DNA of 64,000 bases from Paenibacillus hamazuiensis (GTDB taxonomy: Bacteria > Bacillota > Bacilli > Paenibacillales > NBRC-103111): NCBI RefSeq assembly GCF_023276405.1, contig NZ_JALRMO010000001.1:8285501-8349500 (forward strand). Direction: 5' to 3'. A program made the position numbers and the translations under genes. The notes beneath the pieces are model-generated. The model was not told where the DNA came from, did not search any database, and saw only the letters and a list, made by a program, of their open reading frames with translations. This document shows positions 7,626 to 15,986 of this stretch, one piece after another; the first letter of the stretch is position 1; the number at the start of each line of letters is the position of its first letter.

Positions 7626-8384
7626 ATGGAAAAAAAATACTGGGTCCCCGCCTTGGAAAAAGCGAACGACGTGCTGCTGCTCATCGCGGAAGCGCCTTCG
7701 TCGCTCAAGCTCATCGACCTTTCGAAGCGGCTGGGTATCAACAAGAGCTCGATGTTTTCGCTTCTGTCCACGATGGAAGCGCTTGAATGGGTCGTGCGCG
7801 AGGAGGACGGCACTTACTCGCTCGGAAACCGGCTCGGCCTTATCGGCAACGCGTTTTTCAAGCAGTTCAGCCTCATCGATTTGTTCCGCAAGGAAGCGTC
7901 GGCGGTCAAGCTGAAGCTGGGGGAAACGATACAGCTGGCGAAGCTGGAGCAGACGGACGTGCTGTATTTGGCCAAGGAGGAGGTTCCTTCTCCCGTCAGA
8001 CTTGCCTCCGAGCCGGGTAAAAAATTTCCTGCCCATTCCACCGCGCTCGGCAAAGCGCTGCTTGCGATGCTGCCGCCGGACGAATTCGACCGGATTTATG
8101 CAAACGAAACGCTGGAGCCGTGCATGACGCCTTACGCGCTGAAGACAAAGCGGGAACTGCGGAGCCAACTGGACGCGATCCGGCAAAACGGCTATGCCTT
8201 CGATCTGCAGGAGGCGGTCGTCGGCTTCTGCTGTGTGGCCGCGCCGGTGCTGAACCTGAGAGGAGAGGCGGTCGCGGCGATCAGCTGCTCGATGTTCCAG
8301 CATGTGTGGGAGGAGAAGAAGGAGCTGGCGATCCGCGAAATTTGCGCGCTGGCGAAACGTCTTTCCCACGGCAGCTTGTCATAA
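7626..8384 (+). CDS. IclR-family transcriptional regulator
   Basis: A 252-residue regulator of standard length. Residues 5-65 are the IclR winged HTH (ALEKANDVLLLIAEAP, then LSKRLGINKSSMFSLLSTME). Residues 80-248 are the GAF-like effector domain with HSTALGKALLAMLPPDE and a C-terminal DLQEAVVGFCCVAAPVLN. Start is ATG 7626 behind GGGAGGAGC. It leads a co-directional run of catabolic genes and has its own palindromic operator, so it probably senses a substrate or intermediate of that pathway. Whether it represses or activates cannot be told. Confidence 0.9.
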   Translation: MEKKYWVPALEKANDVLLLIAEAPSSLKLIDLSKRLGINKSSMFSLLSTMEALEWVVREEDGTYSLGNRLGLIGNAFFKQFSLIDLFRKEASAVKLKLGETIQLAKLEQTDVLYLAKEEVPSPVRLASEPGKKFPAHSTALGKALLAMLPPDEFDRIYANETLEPCMTPYALKTKRELRSQLDAIRQNGYAFDLQEAVVGFCCVAAPVLNLRGEAVAAISCSMFQHVWEEKKELAIREICALAKRLSHGSLS

Positions 8385-8411
8385 CTTATGATATGAAAAG
8401 GAGTGATTTCC

Positions 8412-9185
8412 ATGAGGTTGCAGGGCAAGGTAACGCTTATTACAGGGTCCGGCTCCGGGATCGGCAAAAGCTCCGCGCTGCTTTTTGCCAAGGAAGGAGC
8501 GGCGGTGATCGTCAACGATCTGGATGAGGCGCGCGGCAACGAAACGGTGAAGGAAATCCGCGATGCCGGCGGGGAAGCGGTATTCATTCAAGCGGACGTC
8601 ACGGATCCGGAATCGGTTCAGTCGATGGTAAATCAAGCGATTGCGAAGTTCGGCCGCATCGACGTTTTGTTCAACAATGCGGGCATCAGCGGCGTAGGCG
8701 CCATCCACGAGGTGGAGCCGGACGCTTGGGACCGCGTCATCAACGTCAACATTCGCGGCGTCTTTCTGCCGTGCAAATACGTGCTGCCGCATATGATGGA
8801 CCGCCGCGAAGGCTCGGTCATCAATATGTCGTCTTGCATCGCCGAAATCGGCCTTGCCCGCAGGGCGTCGTATTCGGCGACGAAAGGCGCGGTGCTGGCG
8901 CTCACCAAATCGATGCAGGTTGACTACGCGCCTTATAACATTCGCGTCAACGCACTGCTTCCCGGCACGATTCTGACGCCTTTTGTCGAGGATTATTTGC
9001 GCAAGTCTTACGATAATCCGGAGGAAGCGTACGAGGGGCTGAAGAAACGCCAGTTGAGCGGCGATCTCGGCCGGCCGGACGATGTCGCAAAGGCGGCTCT
9101 GTTCCTGGCGTCGGACGATTCGAAGTTTATGATGGGTTCGCCGCTGTATATTGACGGAGGCGTCGTTTTCGGCAAAAACGCTTAG
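8412..9185 (+). CDS. SDR-family dehydrogenase, possibly 2-keto-3-deoxy-sugar-acid 4-dehydrogenase
   Basis: A 257-residue classical short-chain dehydrogenase. It has the cofactor motif TGSGSGIG (about 10-17), NNAG (about 86-89), the catalytic Ser in NMSSC, and YSATK as the Tyr-x-x-x-Lys pair. The C-terminal part ends GSPLYIDGGVVFG. An Asp in VNDLDE after beta-2 suggests a preference for NAD. The start is ATG 8412 with AAGGAG nine bases upstream; an earlier in-frame GTG (8403) sits on that ribosome site and is unlikely. It sits directly before an FAH hydrolase, the arrangement known for 2-keto-3-deoxy-L-fuconate and L-rhamnonate dehydrogenases. I infer oxidation of a 2-keto-3-deoxy acid at C4. 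Substrate unproven. Confidence 0.85.
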   Translation: MRLQGKVTLITGSGSGIGKSSALLFAKEGAAVIVNDLDEARGNETVKEIRDAGGEAVFIQADVTDPESVQSMVNQAIAKFGRIDVLFNNAGISGVGAIHEVEPDAWDRVINVNIRGVFLPCKYVLPHMMDRREGSVINMSSCIAEIGLARRASYSATKGAVLALTKSMQVDYAPYNIRVNALLPGTILTPFVEDYLRKSYDNPEEAYEGLKKRQLSGDLGRPDDVAKAALFLASDDSKFMMGSPLYIDGGVVFGKNA

Positions 9186-9218
9186 GTTCGATACCATTTC
9201 AAGGAGGAGTAACTACAT

Positions 9219-10109
9219 ATGAAACTGCTTACTTTTATTGAAAACGGGCGGCAGCGCCTCGGGGTCAAAACCGGGCAAGGCGTCGTCGACGTCGCTCGCG
9301 CTTTACAAGCGGTTCCGGAAGCCGGCGTTGCGCAGACGGTTCATGAGGTAATCGAAGGCGGTCAAGCCGCTCAGGCGGCTTTGGAGCAATATGCGGCGAA
9401 AGTATCCGCTCAGGGCGGCGAATTTTTGCTGGATGAGTCGAAGCTGACTTACGGGCCGTGCGTACCGAATCCGGGAAAAATCATCTGCGTCGGCCTGAAC
9501 TACCGCAAGCATGCGGAGGAAACGGGAGCGAAAATTCCGGAGTATCCGATCCTGTTCAACAAATTCAACAACACGGTAAACGCGCACGGCCACGACGTTC
9601 CGCTGCCGAAAGTATCGTCCAAAGTCGACTACGAAGCGGAGCTCGTCATCGTCATCGGCAAGACGGCGAAATACGTATCCAAGGAAAACGCGCTCGATTA
9701 CGTTTTCGGCTACTGCAACGTCAACGACGTGTCCGCCCGCGATTTGCAGCTTCGTACGCACCAGTGGCTGCTCGGCAAATCGTGCGACGGCTTCAGCCCG
9801 CTCGGGCCCTATCTTGTCACCGCCGATGAAGTCGGCAACCCGAACGAGCTGGCGATCCGCTGCATCGTGAACGGCGAAGTGCGGCAAAACTCGAACACGG
9901 CGGACATGATTTTCCACTGCGACGAAATCGTCAGCTACATTTCGCAGCACATGACGCTTTCGCCGGGCGACATCATTTTGACCGGAACTCCGGAAGGGGT
10001 TGTCCTTGGGCTGCCTGAGGAGAAGCAGGTTTATTTGAAGGACGGAGACGTCGTGACGATCGAGATCGAAAAGCTCGGCTCGCTGACGAACCGTTTTGTA
10101 GCGGAATAA
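9219..10109 (+). CDS. Fumarylacetoacetate-hydrolase-family protein, likely 2,4-diketo-3-deoxy acid hydrolase
   Basis: A 296-residue FAH-superfamily enzyme. After a 75-residue N-terminal cap the core shows CVGLNYRKHAEETG, then the metal-binding acidic residues in DYEAELVIVIGK and the NDVSARD motif. The loop GKSCDGFSPLGPYLV and the terminal TGTPEGVVLG complete the fold. In non-phosphorylative L-fucose and L-rhamnose routes, this family cleaves 2,4-diketo-3-deoxy acids to pyruvate and lactate. Start is ATG 9219 behind AAGGAGGAG, 33 bases after the SDR gene. Other FAH enzymes (acylpyruvases, homoprotocatechuate isomerases) share these motifs; the sugar-acid role rests on neighbours. Confidence 0.88.
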   Translation: MKLLTFIENGRQRLGVKTGQGVVDVARALQAVPEAGVAQTVHEVIEGGQAAQAALEQYAAKVSAQGGEFLLDESKLTYGPCVPNPGKIICVGLNYRKHAEETGAKIPEYPILFNKFNNTVNAHGHDVPLPKVSSKVDYEAELVIVIGKTAKYVSKENALDYVFGYCNVNDVSARDLQLRTHQWLLGKSCDGFSPLGPYLVTADEVGNPNELAIRCIVNGEVRQNSNTADMIFHCDEIVSYISQHMTLSPGDIILTGTPEGVVLGLPEEKQVYLKDGDVVTIEIEKLGSLTNRFVAE

Positions 10110-10128
10110 CGAAGGGAGACGGTGTGCG

Positions 10129-10449
10129 ATGGCAGGACCAATCGAAGCCGGAGCCGACGCTCTGGTCATGGATGCGAAGGATCATGTGGCGACAGCCATC
10201 AAAGATTTGCAGGCGGGCGACACGATCGCGTTCCGCATCGGCGATGAAGTGAAGCAGCTGACGCTGCTCGACCCGATTCCGTTCGGCCACAAGGTGGCGA
10301 TCGCGGATATTCCGGCGGGGACCGACATTCGCAAATACGGCGAAGTGATCGGCCGCACGACGGCGGACATCCGCGCCGGGCAGCACGTCCACGTGCATAA
10401 CGTGGAAGGGATTCGCGGCCGCGGGGACCAGGCTCAGTCCGCGGGATAA
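10129..10449 (+). CDS. UxaA-family dehydratase small subunit (SAF domain)
   Basis: A 106-residue SAF-domain protein equivalent to the N-terminal part of altronate/galactarate dehydratases, here a separate gene. The motif PFGHKVAIADI and the terminal VHVHNVEGIRGRG are typical of this domain. The large subunit follows 44 bases downstream, so the two should form one iron-dependent dehydratase acting on a sugar acid. The same split layout occurs in (R)-sulfolactate sulfo-lyase (SuyA/SuyB), which is the main alternative. Start is ATG 10129 with GAAGGGAGA upstream. Confidence 0.85.
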   Translation: MAGPIEAGADALVMDAKDHVATAIKDLQAGDTIAFRIGDEVKQLTLLDPIPFGHKVAIADIPAGTDIRKYGEVIGRTTADIRAGQHVHVHNVEGIRGRGDQAQSAG

Positions 10450-10493
10450 CACGCATAAGGCAAGACCAACATCACCCGGAGGTGTGCATTCTC

Positions 10494-11654
10494 ATGGACC
10501 ATATGATGGGTTACCGCAGGCCGGACGGCTCCGTCGGTATTCGCAATCATTTACTGATCATTCCTACCGTCATTTGCGCCAACCAGGTGTGCAGCCGCAT
10601 CATGCAGCTCGTGCCTGAGACGGTCGCCATTCCGCACCAGCACGGCTGCAGCCAAATCGGCGCGGACAAACAGCGCACGTTCGACGTGCTCGCCGGAACG
10701 GGCAAGAACCCGAACGTCGGCGGCGTCATCATCATCAGCCTCGGCTGCGAGGTCATCGACCCGCACGAGCTCGCCGAAGCGATTCGCCCGACCGGCAAAC
10801 TCGTCGAGGTGTTCGACATTCAATCGGTCGGCGGCTCCGTTAAAGCGATTCAGTACGGCACGGAGCTCGCCAAAAAGATGAGAGCGCAGCTCGATGCGAT
10901 GACGCCGGAGCCGATTCCGTTCAGCGAGCTGATCATCGGCGTCAAATGCGGCGGCTCGGACGCGACGAGCGGCCTCGCCTCGAACCCGGCGCTCGGCCAG
11001 GCGGCCGACCTGCTCATCGCCGAAGGCGGCGGCGTCGTCATCGGCGAGACGACGGAAATCATCGGCGCCGAGCATGTGCTTGCGGCGCGCTGCGCAACGA
11101 GCGAAACGGCCGACGAGCTGTACCACATCGTGGGCCGTTTCGAAAAAGAAGTCGAGCGCATGGGCGCCGATATGCGCGGCGGCAATCCGAGCCCGGGCAA
11201 CATTGCCGGCGGACTCACGACGATCGAAGAGAAGTCGCTCGGCTGCATCAGCAAATGCGGCACGGCGCCGATTCAAGGCGTGATCGAATATGCCGAGGAC
11301 ATCCCGCGCCACGGGCTCTATTTCATGGACTCGCCGGGCAACGACATCGAATGCGTCTCCGGTATGGCGGCGGGCGGCGCGCATCTTGTCTGCTTCACGA
11401 CCGGCCGCGGTACACCGACGGGCTCTGCGGTCGTGCCGGTGATCAAAATCACCGGCAACAAACGGATGTACGAGCGCATGACGGACAACATGGACGTCGA
11501 CGTCAGCGACATGCTGGCCGGTACGCTGAGCCTGGAGGAAGCCGGGCAGCGGATTTGGCAGGAAATTCGCGAAGTGGCCGGCGGCAAGCTGACCAAAGCG
11601 GAAATTCTCGGCCATACCGAGTTCAGCATCAACCGGATCGGACCGAGCTTGTAA
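10494..11654 (+). CDS. UxaA-family dehydratase large subunit
   Basis: A 386-residue protein matching the C-terminal catalytic part of altronate/galactarate dehydratases (UxaA/GarD). It opens with GYRRPDGSVGIRNHLLIIP, and has HQHGCSQIG and VIISLGCEVID. It carries KCGGSDATSGLASNPALG and SKCGTAPIQG with cysteines expected to hold the metal centre, and CFTTGRGTPTG near the end. Such enzymes remove water from a sugar acid to give a 2-keto-3-deoxy acid. I prefer ATG 10494 (MDHMMGYRR) because GGAGGTG lies at the right distance; an in-frame GTG at 10482 overlaps that site. A sulfolactate lyase large subunit (SuyB) is the alternative. Confidence 0.87.
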   Translation: MDHMMGYRRPDGSVGIRNHLLIIPTVICANQVCSRIMQLVPETVAIPHQHGCSQIGADKQRTFDVLAGTGKNPNVGGVIIISLGCEVIDPHELAEAIRPTGKLVEVFDIQSVGGSVKAIQYGTELAKKMRAQLDAMTPEPIPFSELIIGVKCGGSDATSGLASNPALGQAADLLIAEGGGVVIGETTEIIGAEHVLAARCATSETADELYHIVGRFEKEVERMGADMRGGNPSPGNIAGGLTTIEEKSLGCISKCGTAPIQGVIEYAEDIPRHGLYFMDSPGNDIECVSGMAAGGAHLVCFTTGRGTPTGSAVVPVIKITGNKRMYERMTDNMDVDVSDMLAGTLSLEEAGQRIWQEIREVAGGKLTKAEILGHTEFSINRIGPSL

Positions 11655-11674
11655 TTTTTAAGGAGGCTTTATAA

Positions 11675-12469
11675 ATGGCTAGATTGAAAAACCGGGTCGC
11701 TCTCGTCACCGGGGGCAGCCGGGGGATCGGCGAAGCGATCGCTGTCCGCTTGGCGGAGGAAGGCGCGCATGTGGCCGTCAATTTCACCTCGGAGCGCTCT
11801 CGGGCGCTGGCCGAGGATGTGAAGCGGAAGATCGAAGAGCTCGGCAGCAAGGCGATCGTCGTGCAGGCCGACGTCGGCGTGAAAGCCCAGGTGGAAGCGA
11901 TGTTCCGGCAGGTCGAGCAGGAGCTCGGCGACGTGGAAATTCTCGTCAATAATGCCGGCATCGCACCGTTCGAGCCGTTTTTGAAGGTGACCGAGGAAAC
12001 GTGGGACCGGACGTACCGGACGAACGTAAAATCGATTTTTCTGTGCTCGCAGCTGGCGGCCGGCAAGATGATCGAGAAGCGGTACGGCAAAATCATCAAC
12101 GTCCTTTCCACGGCCAGCCTTGTCGTGACCAGCCCGGTCATTCCGCATTACCAGTCGTCGAAAGCGGCGGCTCACATGCTGACGAAAGGCATGGCGATAG
12201 AGCTCGGCAAATACGGCATCAACGTGAACGCAGTCGGCCCGAGCACCGTCGATACCGATATGTGCACCGATTATTTGGCCGATCCGGCGATCCGCGCCAA
12301 GGAAATCGAAGCGAACCCGATGAAGCGGCTCGGCACCGCCCGCCAGATCGGCGACGCCTGCGTATTCCTCGCTTCCGAGGAAGCGATGCAGGTGAACGGC
12401 CACCTGCTGATGGTGGACGGAGGCCTTACCGTGAAAGCGGCGCAGCCCGACGACCATATGGAGCATTAA
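11675..12469 (+). CDS. SDR-family oxidoreductase, possibly aldose 1-dehydrogenase
   Basis: A 264-residue classical SDR with TGGSRGIG (about 11-18), NNAGIAPF, catalytic Ser in NVLSTASLV, and the active-site HYQSSKAAAH. The Asn/Phe after beta-2 (VNFTSERS) in place of an acidic residue is compatible with NADP. Start is ATG 11675 behind AAGGAGG, 20 bases after the dehydratase gene, so it is in the same operon. It is related to glucose 1-dehydrogenases. In a non-phosphorylative pathway it could perform the first oxidation, sugar to lactone, but that role is inferred from gene order. Confidence 0.82.
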   Translation: MARLKNRVALVTGGSRGIGEAIAVRLAEEGAHVAVNFTSERSRALAEDVKRKIEELGSKAIVVQADVGVKAQVEAMFRQVEQELGDVEILVNNAGIAPFEPFLKVTEETWDRTYRTNVKSIFLCSQLAAGKMIEKRYGKIINVLSTASLVVTSPVIPHYQSSKAAAHMLTKGMAIELGKYGINVNAVGPSTVDTDMCTDYLADPAIRAKEIEANPMKRLGTARQIGDACVFLASEEAMQVNGHLLMVDGGLTVKAAQPDDHMEH

Positions 12470-12550
12470 GCCTCGTCTTCATTGTATGGGAAATGATGTG
12501 AAGCTAGTTTCGTGGATAAACAGGGGGACCTGACTGAGGGGGAATGATCC

Positions 12551-13225
12551 GTGAACATCATCCGCATGCTCGACCTGACTCAGGATTTGTATCACAACTG
12601 CCCGAACCTGCCTAATTTTGACCCGCCGAAGTTCGAGTACCAATTCATCGGCCCGCGCGACGGCTGGAAAATGGAGCGCATTACCTTGACGACCCACACC
12701 GGCACTCACATGGATGCGCCGTCGCATATGGAGGAGTTCCGCACCGATCTGGACGAGTATTCGGTCGACCGGTTTCAGGGCGCTTGCGTCTACGTGCCGC
12801 TCGCCGGCCGCAAAGGCCAGCGGGAACCAATCACGCCGGACGATATCGAGCCTTATCTGGACCGAATGAACGAAAATTCGATCGTGCTGCTGTATACCGG
12901 CTGGGGGGAAAAACGCGCCTGGACGAAGGAGTGGGTGTACGGCTCGCCGTACCTGCATCCGGACGCGGCGCGCCTTATTGCAGCCAAACGCGTCAAAGGC
13001 ATCGGCATCGACCATCCGAGCCTCGGCGGCACGGTGGATGAAAACGAGGAAACCCACCGCATCGTGCTCGGCGCCGGCATCTGGATCGCCGAGGCGCTGC
13101 AGCTCGATTTTCCGGAGCTGGCGTCCGGCGATTGGCACGTCATGGCTTTGCCGATGAAAATCCGCGAGTCCAGCGGCGCACCTGCGCGCGTCGTGGCGAT
13201 GCAATACGGAGGCGGCGGAGCATGA
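12551..13225 (+). CDS. Cyclase-family (kynurenine-formamidase-like) metal-dependent hydrolase
   Basis: A 224-residue protein of the cyclase family (PF04199 type). It has the metal-binding signature HTGTHMDAPSHM at about residue 56 and GIDHPSLGG further on. Members hydrolyse amides, lactones or cyclic substrates. In this cluster opening of a sugar lactone is a reasonable guess. Start is GTG 12551 preceded by GAGGGGGAA. Its stop overlaps the next start (ATGA at 13222), so translation is coupled to the two small genes that follow. The 81-base gap upstream shows no clear promoter. Confidence 0.83.
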   Translation: MNIIRMLDLTQDLYHNCPNLPNFDPPKFEYQFIGPRDGWKMERITLTTHTGTHMDAPSHMEEFRTDLDEYSVDRFQGACVYVPLAGRKGQREPITPDDIEPYLDRMNENSIVLLYTGWGEKRAWTKEWVYGSPYLHPDAARLIAAKRVKGIGIDHPSLGGTVDENEETHRIVLGAGIWIAEALQLDFPELASGDWHVMALPMKIRESSGAPARVVAMQYGGGGA

Positions 13226-13440
13226 CGGCGGCGCAGCGGTGGCAGTATTTGATCCGCACGGACCGTTCCGATCTCGCGGAGCTTGGCCTCGAAGGCTGGG
13301 AGCTCGTTTCCGTCACCGTCGTTGACGGGATCGAAACGTTTTACCTGAAGCGGCCTTGCCCCGGCTTCCGCGAGCAGATCACGCTGGAGCAGCGCGAGCA
13401 AGCTTTATCCGCTTCCCGGGAAGGGGGCGGCGGCGCATGA
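13222..13440 (+). CDS. Small DUF4177-like protein
   Basis: A 72-residue protein with the pattern WQYLIRTDRSDLAELGLEG followed by WELVSVT and FYLKRP, which resembles DUF4177 proteins. It has no catalytic motif. I chose the ATG at 13222 because it overlaps the cyclase stop as ATGA and ends with another ATGA overlap (13437) into rbsD. An upstream in-frame ATG (13132) lies deep inside the cyclase gene in another frame. The tight coupling between two enzymes suggests an accessory role in the same pathway. Confidence 0.7.
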   Translation: MTAAQRWQYLIRTDRSDLAELGLEGWELVSVTVVDGIETFYLKRPCPGFREQITLEQREQALSASREGGGGA

Positions 13441-13823
13441 AGCGAGGCGGCATTTTGCATCCGGCGCTGAGCCGCATTTTGTCCGAGACGGGGCATACCG
13501 ATCTGCTGACGATTTGTGACCGCGGCTTCCCCGTCCCCTCCGGGCCGGAACGGCTTGACCTGGCTCTGGTGGACGATATCCCGACCGTCGTCGATGTGCT
13601 GCGGGCGGTGCACCGCGAGTTTGTGATCGACCGGATCGTCGTCACCGAGGAGATGCAGGCGGCGAGCCCCGAACGGTACGCAGAGCTGCAGCGGCTTTTT
13701 CCCGATGTGCGGATCGTCGCGGTATCCCATCGGCGCTTCAAGGAAATTTGCCCGGAATCCCGCGCGGTCATCCGCACCGGAGATACGGTGCCATACGCCA
13801 ACGTCATGATCGTCTCCGGCTGA
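13437..13823 (+). CDS. RbsD/FucU-type sugar mutarotase (D-ribose-pyranase-like)
   Basis: A 128-residue protein starting MKRGGILHPALSRILSETG and continuing GHTDLLTICDRGFPVP, with GPERLDLALVDDIPTVVDVL. These are hallmarks of RbsD, whose His and Asp in the GHTD/CD motifs interconvert pyranose and furanose forms. The FucU branch, L-fucose mutarotase, shares the fold but has a different GPE region, so RbsD is the closer match by eye. Start ATG 13437 overlaps the preceding stop. A mutarotase at the end of a sugar-oxidising operon would supply the anomer used by the dehydrogenase. No transporter accompanies it in the window. Confidence 0.85.
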   Translation: MKRGGILHPALSRILSETGHTDLLTICDRGFPVPSGPERLDLALVDDIPTVVDVLRAVHREFVIDRIVVTEEMQAASPERYAELQRLFPDVRIVAVSHRRFKEICPESRAVIRTGDTVPYANVMIVSG

Positions 13824-13828
13824 GCGCT

Positions 13829-13858
13829 GCCCCGCTTCTTTTGTGAAGCGGGGCTTTT
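13829..13858 (+). terminator. Terminator of the catabolic operon, split by a group II intron
   Basis: GCCCCGCTTC (13829-13838) pairs perfectly with GAAGCGGGGC (13845-13854), followed by TTTT (13855-13858). The group II intron starts at 13859. Joining 13858 to 15914 would restore a run of six T, so the intron sits inside the terminator U-tract. Confidence 0.85.
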
Positions 13859-15913
13859 GTGCGCTTGGCAGCGCATCGTACTAACGGGTGAAAGTCCCGA
13901 GCGCACCGCGGGGTGGCGGAAGCGCATAGCCGACTGGTAGTGCTCTGGCCGTAAGGGAGGGTGCGGAGGATCAGAAGGCAAAACCCGGAACAGGCGGCAT
14001 GAACCATGTTGGCTGGCGAAGCCGGATAACCCTGCAAGAGAAGGGGACGTCCTATACCACCATAGGCTTCGAAAGTTAGGAGGACTGGATTCGGGGGAAA
14101 GACGATGACGTGACCCAAGGAGGGCTTATCGTCTTCCGCATAGCGGTAAACTCTTTTCAAGGCTTATAGGGCTAAGACAGAATGATGGATGGTGAGCAGT
14201 CATACGAAGGGATAGTAGTGAGAAAGCTTGCCGGAAAAGCCGCAATGGCAAGTGAACCGACACCAACGTTGTCGGTGCAAGCTTAGACCCAAAAGGCAAA
14301 GACTTGGTGCGAAGCCCGGAACCGTGGAAGAAAAGCATAACCACCTAGGAAGCCGTCATGTGCCAGACAGAAGCCGGGGAGCCAAGAAGAGCGAAGAGCC
14401 GGGGCTGAACAAAAGGGTAGGCCGTCTGGGGCGGAGTACCGAAGGGGAACCGGAAAGGCTGAAAGATTAGCTATACGTCCGGAAACTGAAAGGGAAGGAA
14501 CACGAGACATGAAGGAAGGAAAAGGAGAGGTAGGCTTTCGTGAGGGAGTAGAAGTCCCGAGAAAACGCAGATGGCACAGCCTCATCGACAAGATATGGGC
14601 GATGCCGAACCTTGAGGAGGCATTCCGGGAGGTCAAGCGCAACCGGGGAGCAGCGGGAGTAGACGGAGTGACCATAAAGGTATTCGAGAGTGAACTGGAG
14701 CGTAACTTAAGAACGCTTCAGCAGGAGCTGCGGGCGAAGGCATACAAGCCGATGCCGGTCAGGCGCATGTACATTTCCAAGGAAAATGGGGGTCAAAGGC
14801 CGCTCGGGATACCCGCAATTCGCGATCGCGTAGTACAGGCGGCGACCCGCCGAATCCTCGAACCGATTTACGAGGCGACATTTATGGAGTGTAGTTTTGG
14901 GTTTCGCCCGGGACGCAGTGCACACATGGCGCTGGAGAACATTCGGAAAGATCTCATGGATGGATACGTTTATGTGATCGACGCCGACCTGAAATCGTAT
15001 TTCGATCTCATTCCACATGACAAGTTGCTTAAGGCCGTCAAGGAAGAAGTGGTGGATGGTAGTGTCCTAAAGCTCATAGAAAGCTTCTTAAAGTCCGGAG
15101 TCATGGAGAACGGAAGTTTTCACCTGAACGAGCAAGGAAGTCCACAGGGTGGGGTTATTAGTCCGCTTTTGGCGAATATCTACCTAAACCCGCTGGATAA
15201 GCTCATGACTGAACGGAAGCACCGTATAACACGGTACGCCGATGATTTTGTGATCTGCTGCAAATCCCAAAAGGGGGCAGAGAGGGTACTCCAAGGTGTT
15301 ATTCGTCTACTGGAACAAGAGCTTGGGCTCAAAGTACACCCGGAGAAAACCAAGATCGTGAACAACTTGGAACAGTCCTTTATGTTCCTAGGTCATGAGT
15401 TTAAACCGGGATTTTGGGTTACTCCATCCTCGAAAGCCAAACAGAAATTTAAAGAACGCGTGAAAGCAATTACGCGGCGGAACCAAACGGTGAATGTGGA
15501 ACAGCTGATCCGAAAGAAGTTGAATCCATATTTACGTGGATGGGGTAGCTATTTTGGCTGGGGCAACGTAGGAAGTCTGATGAGAGAGTACGATGCATGG
15601 ATAAGGAGAAGGCTCCGGATGGTACAGTTGCGGAGCTGGAAAAAGCCGAAGAACTTCTACAGGGCACTAAGAAAGAATAAGTGGAGGGGAGAGCTTCCCA
15701 AGATGCGTATGTTCGCATGGAGAAGCTCGCTATCCAAGCCAGCCAGTGTTGCAATGCCAAACGATTGGTTCAGAGAAAGAGGTCTCGTTTTTCTCGTAGA
15801 CATCTATAATGAACATCATCCCCAGCGGGGATAAGCGCGGAGGAGCCGGATGCGATGACCCGCACGTCCGGTTCTGTGAGAGGCCCATGAATTCATTCAT
15901 GGGCCTACTCGAT
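13859..15913 (+). mobile_element. Group II intron, probably class C, inserted in a terminator
   Basis: The 5' end reads GTGCGC (13859-13864), the standard group II start. Domains I-III (13859 to about 14500) include the usual GGGTGAAAGTCCCGAG segment. The maturase gene occupies domain IV. Domain V is 15843-15874, with GAGCCGGATGCGATGA and the pairing arm CGTCCGGTTC. Domain VI is an 11-bp stem, AGGCCCATGAA with TTCATGGGCCT, then an unpaired A (15907, the branch point) and GAG/CTC. The intron ends CGAT at 15913. Class C introns are known to insert just after terminator hairpins, which matches this site. Length is 2055 nt. All parts look intact. Confidence 0.9.
14509..15834 (+). CDS. ltrA: Group II intron reverse transcriptase/maturase
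   Basis: A 441-residue reverse transcriptase that helps the intron splice and move. The RT domain (about 25-290) shows RNRGAAGVDGVTIKVFE, GGQRPLGIPAIRDRVVQ, DADLKSYFDLIPHDKL, QGSPQGGVISPLLANIYLN, and the catalytic YADDFVICC. The C-terminal maturase (GIIM) domain follows with NPYLRGWGSYFGWGN. No HNH endonuclease domain follows, as expected for class C introns. Start is ATG 14509 behind GGGAAGGAA. The ORF is full length without frameshifts, so the element may be active. Confidence 0.93.
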   Translation: MKEGKGEVGFREGVEVPRKRRWHSLIDKIWAMPNLEEAFREVKRNRGAAGVDGVTIKVFESELERNLRTLQQELRAKAYKPMPVRRMYISKENGGQRPLGIPAIRDRVVQAATRRILEPIYEATFMECSFGFRPGRSAHMALENIRKDLMDGYVYVIDADLKSYFDLIPHDKLLKAVKEEVVDGSVLKLIESFLKSGVMENGSFHLNEQGSPQGGVISPLLANIYLNPLDKLMTERKHRITRYADDFVICCKSQKGAERVLQGVIRLLEQELGLKVHPEKTKIVNNLEQSFMFLGHEFKPGFWVTPSSKAKQKFKERVKAITRRNQTVNVEQLIRKKLNPYLRGWGSYFGWGNVGSLMREYDAWIRRRLRMVQLRSWKKPKNFYRALRKNKWRGELPKMRMFAWRSSLSKPASVAMPNDWFRERGLVFLVDIYNEHHPQRG

Positions 15914-15986
15914 TTACGTGATGCATGGTGATTAAGCGAAGTGTACGGAATCGTGCTGGAGAAGCGTTAGCGGTCACCTTTGTGAA

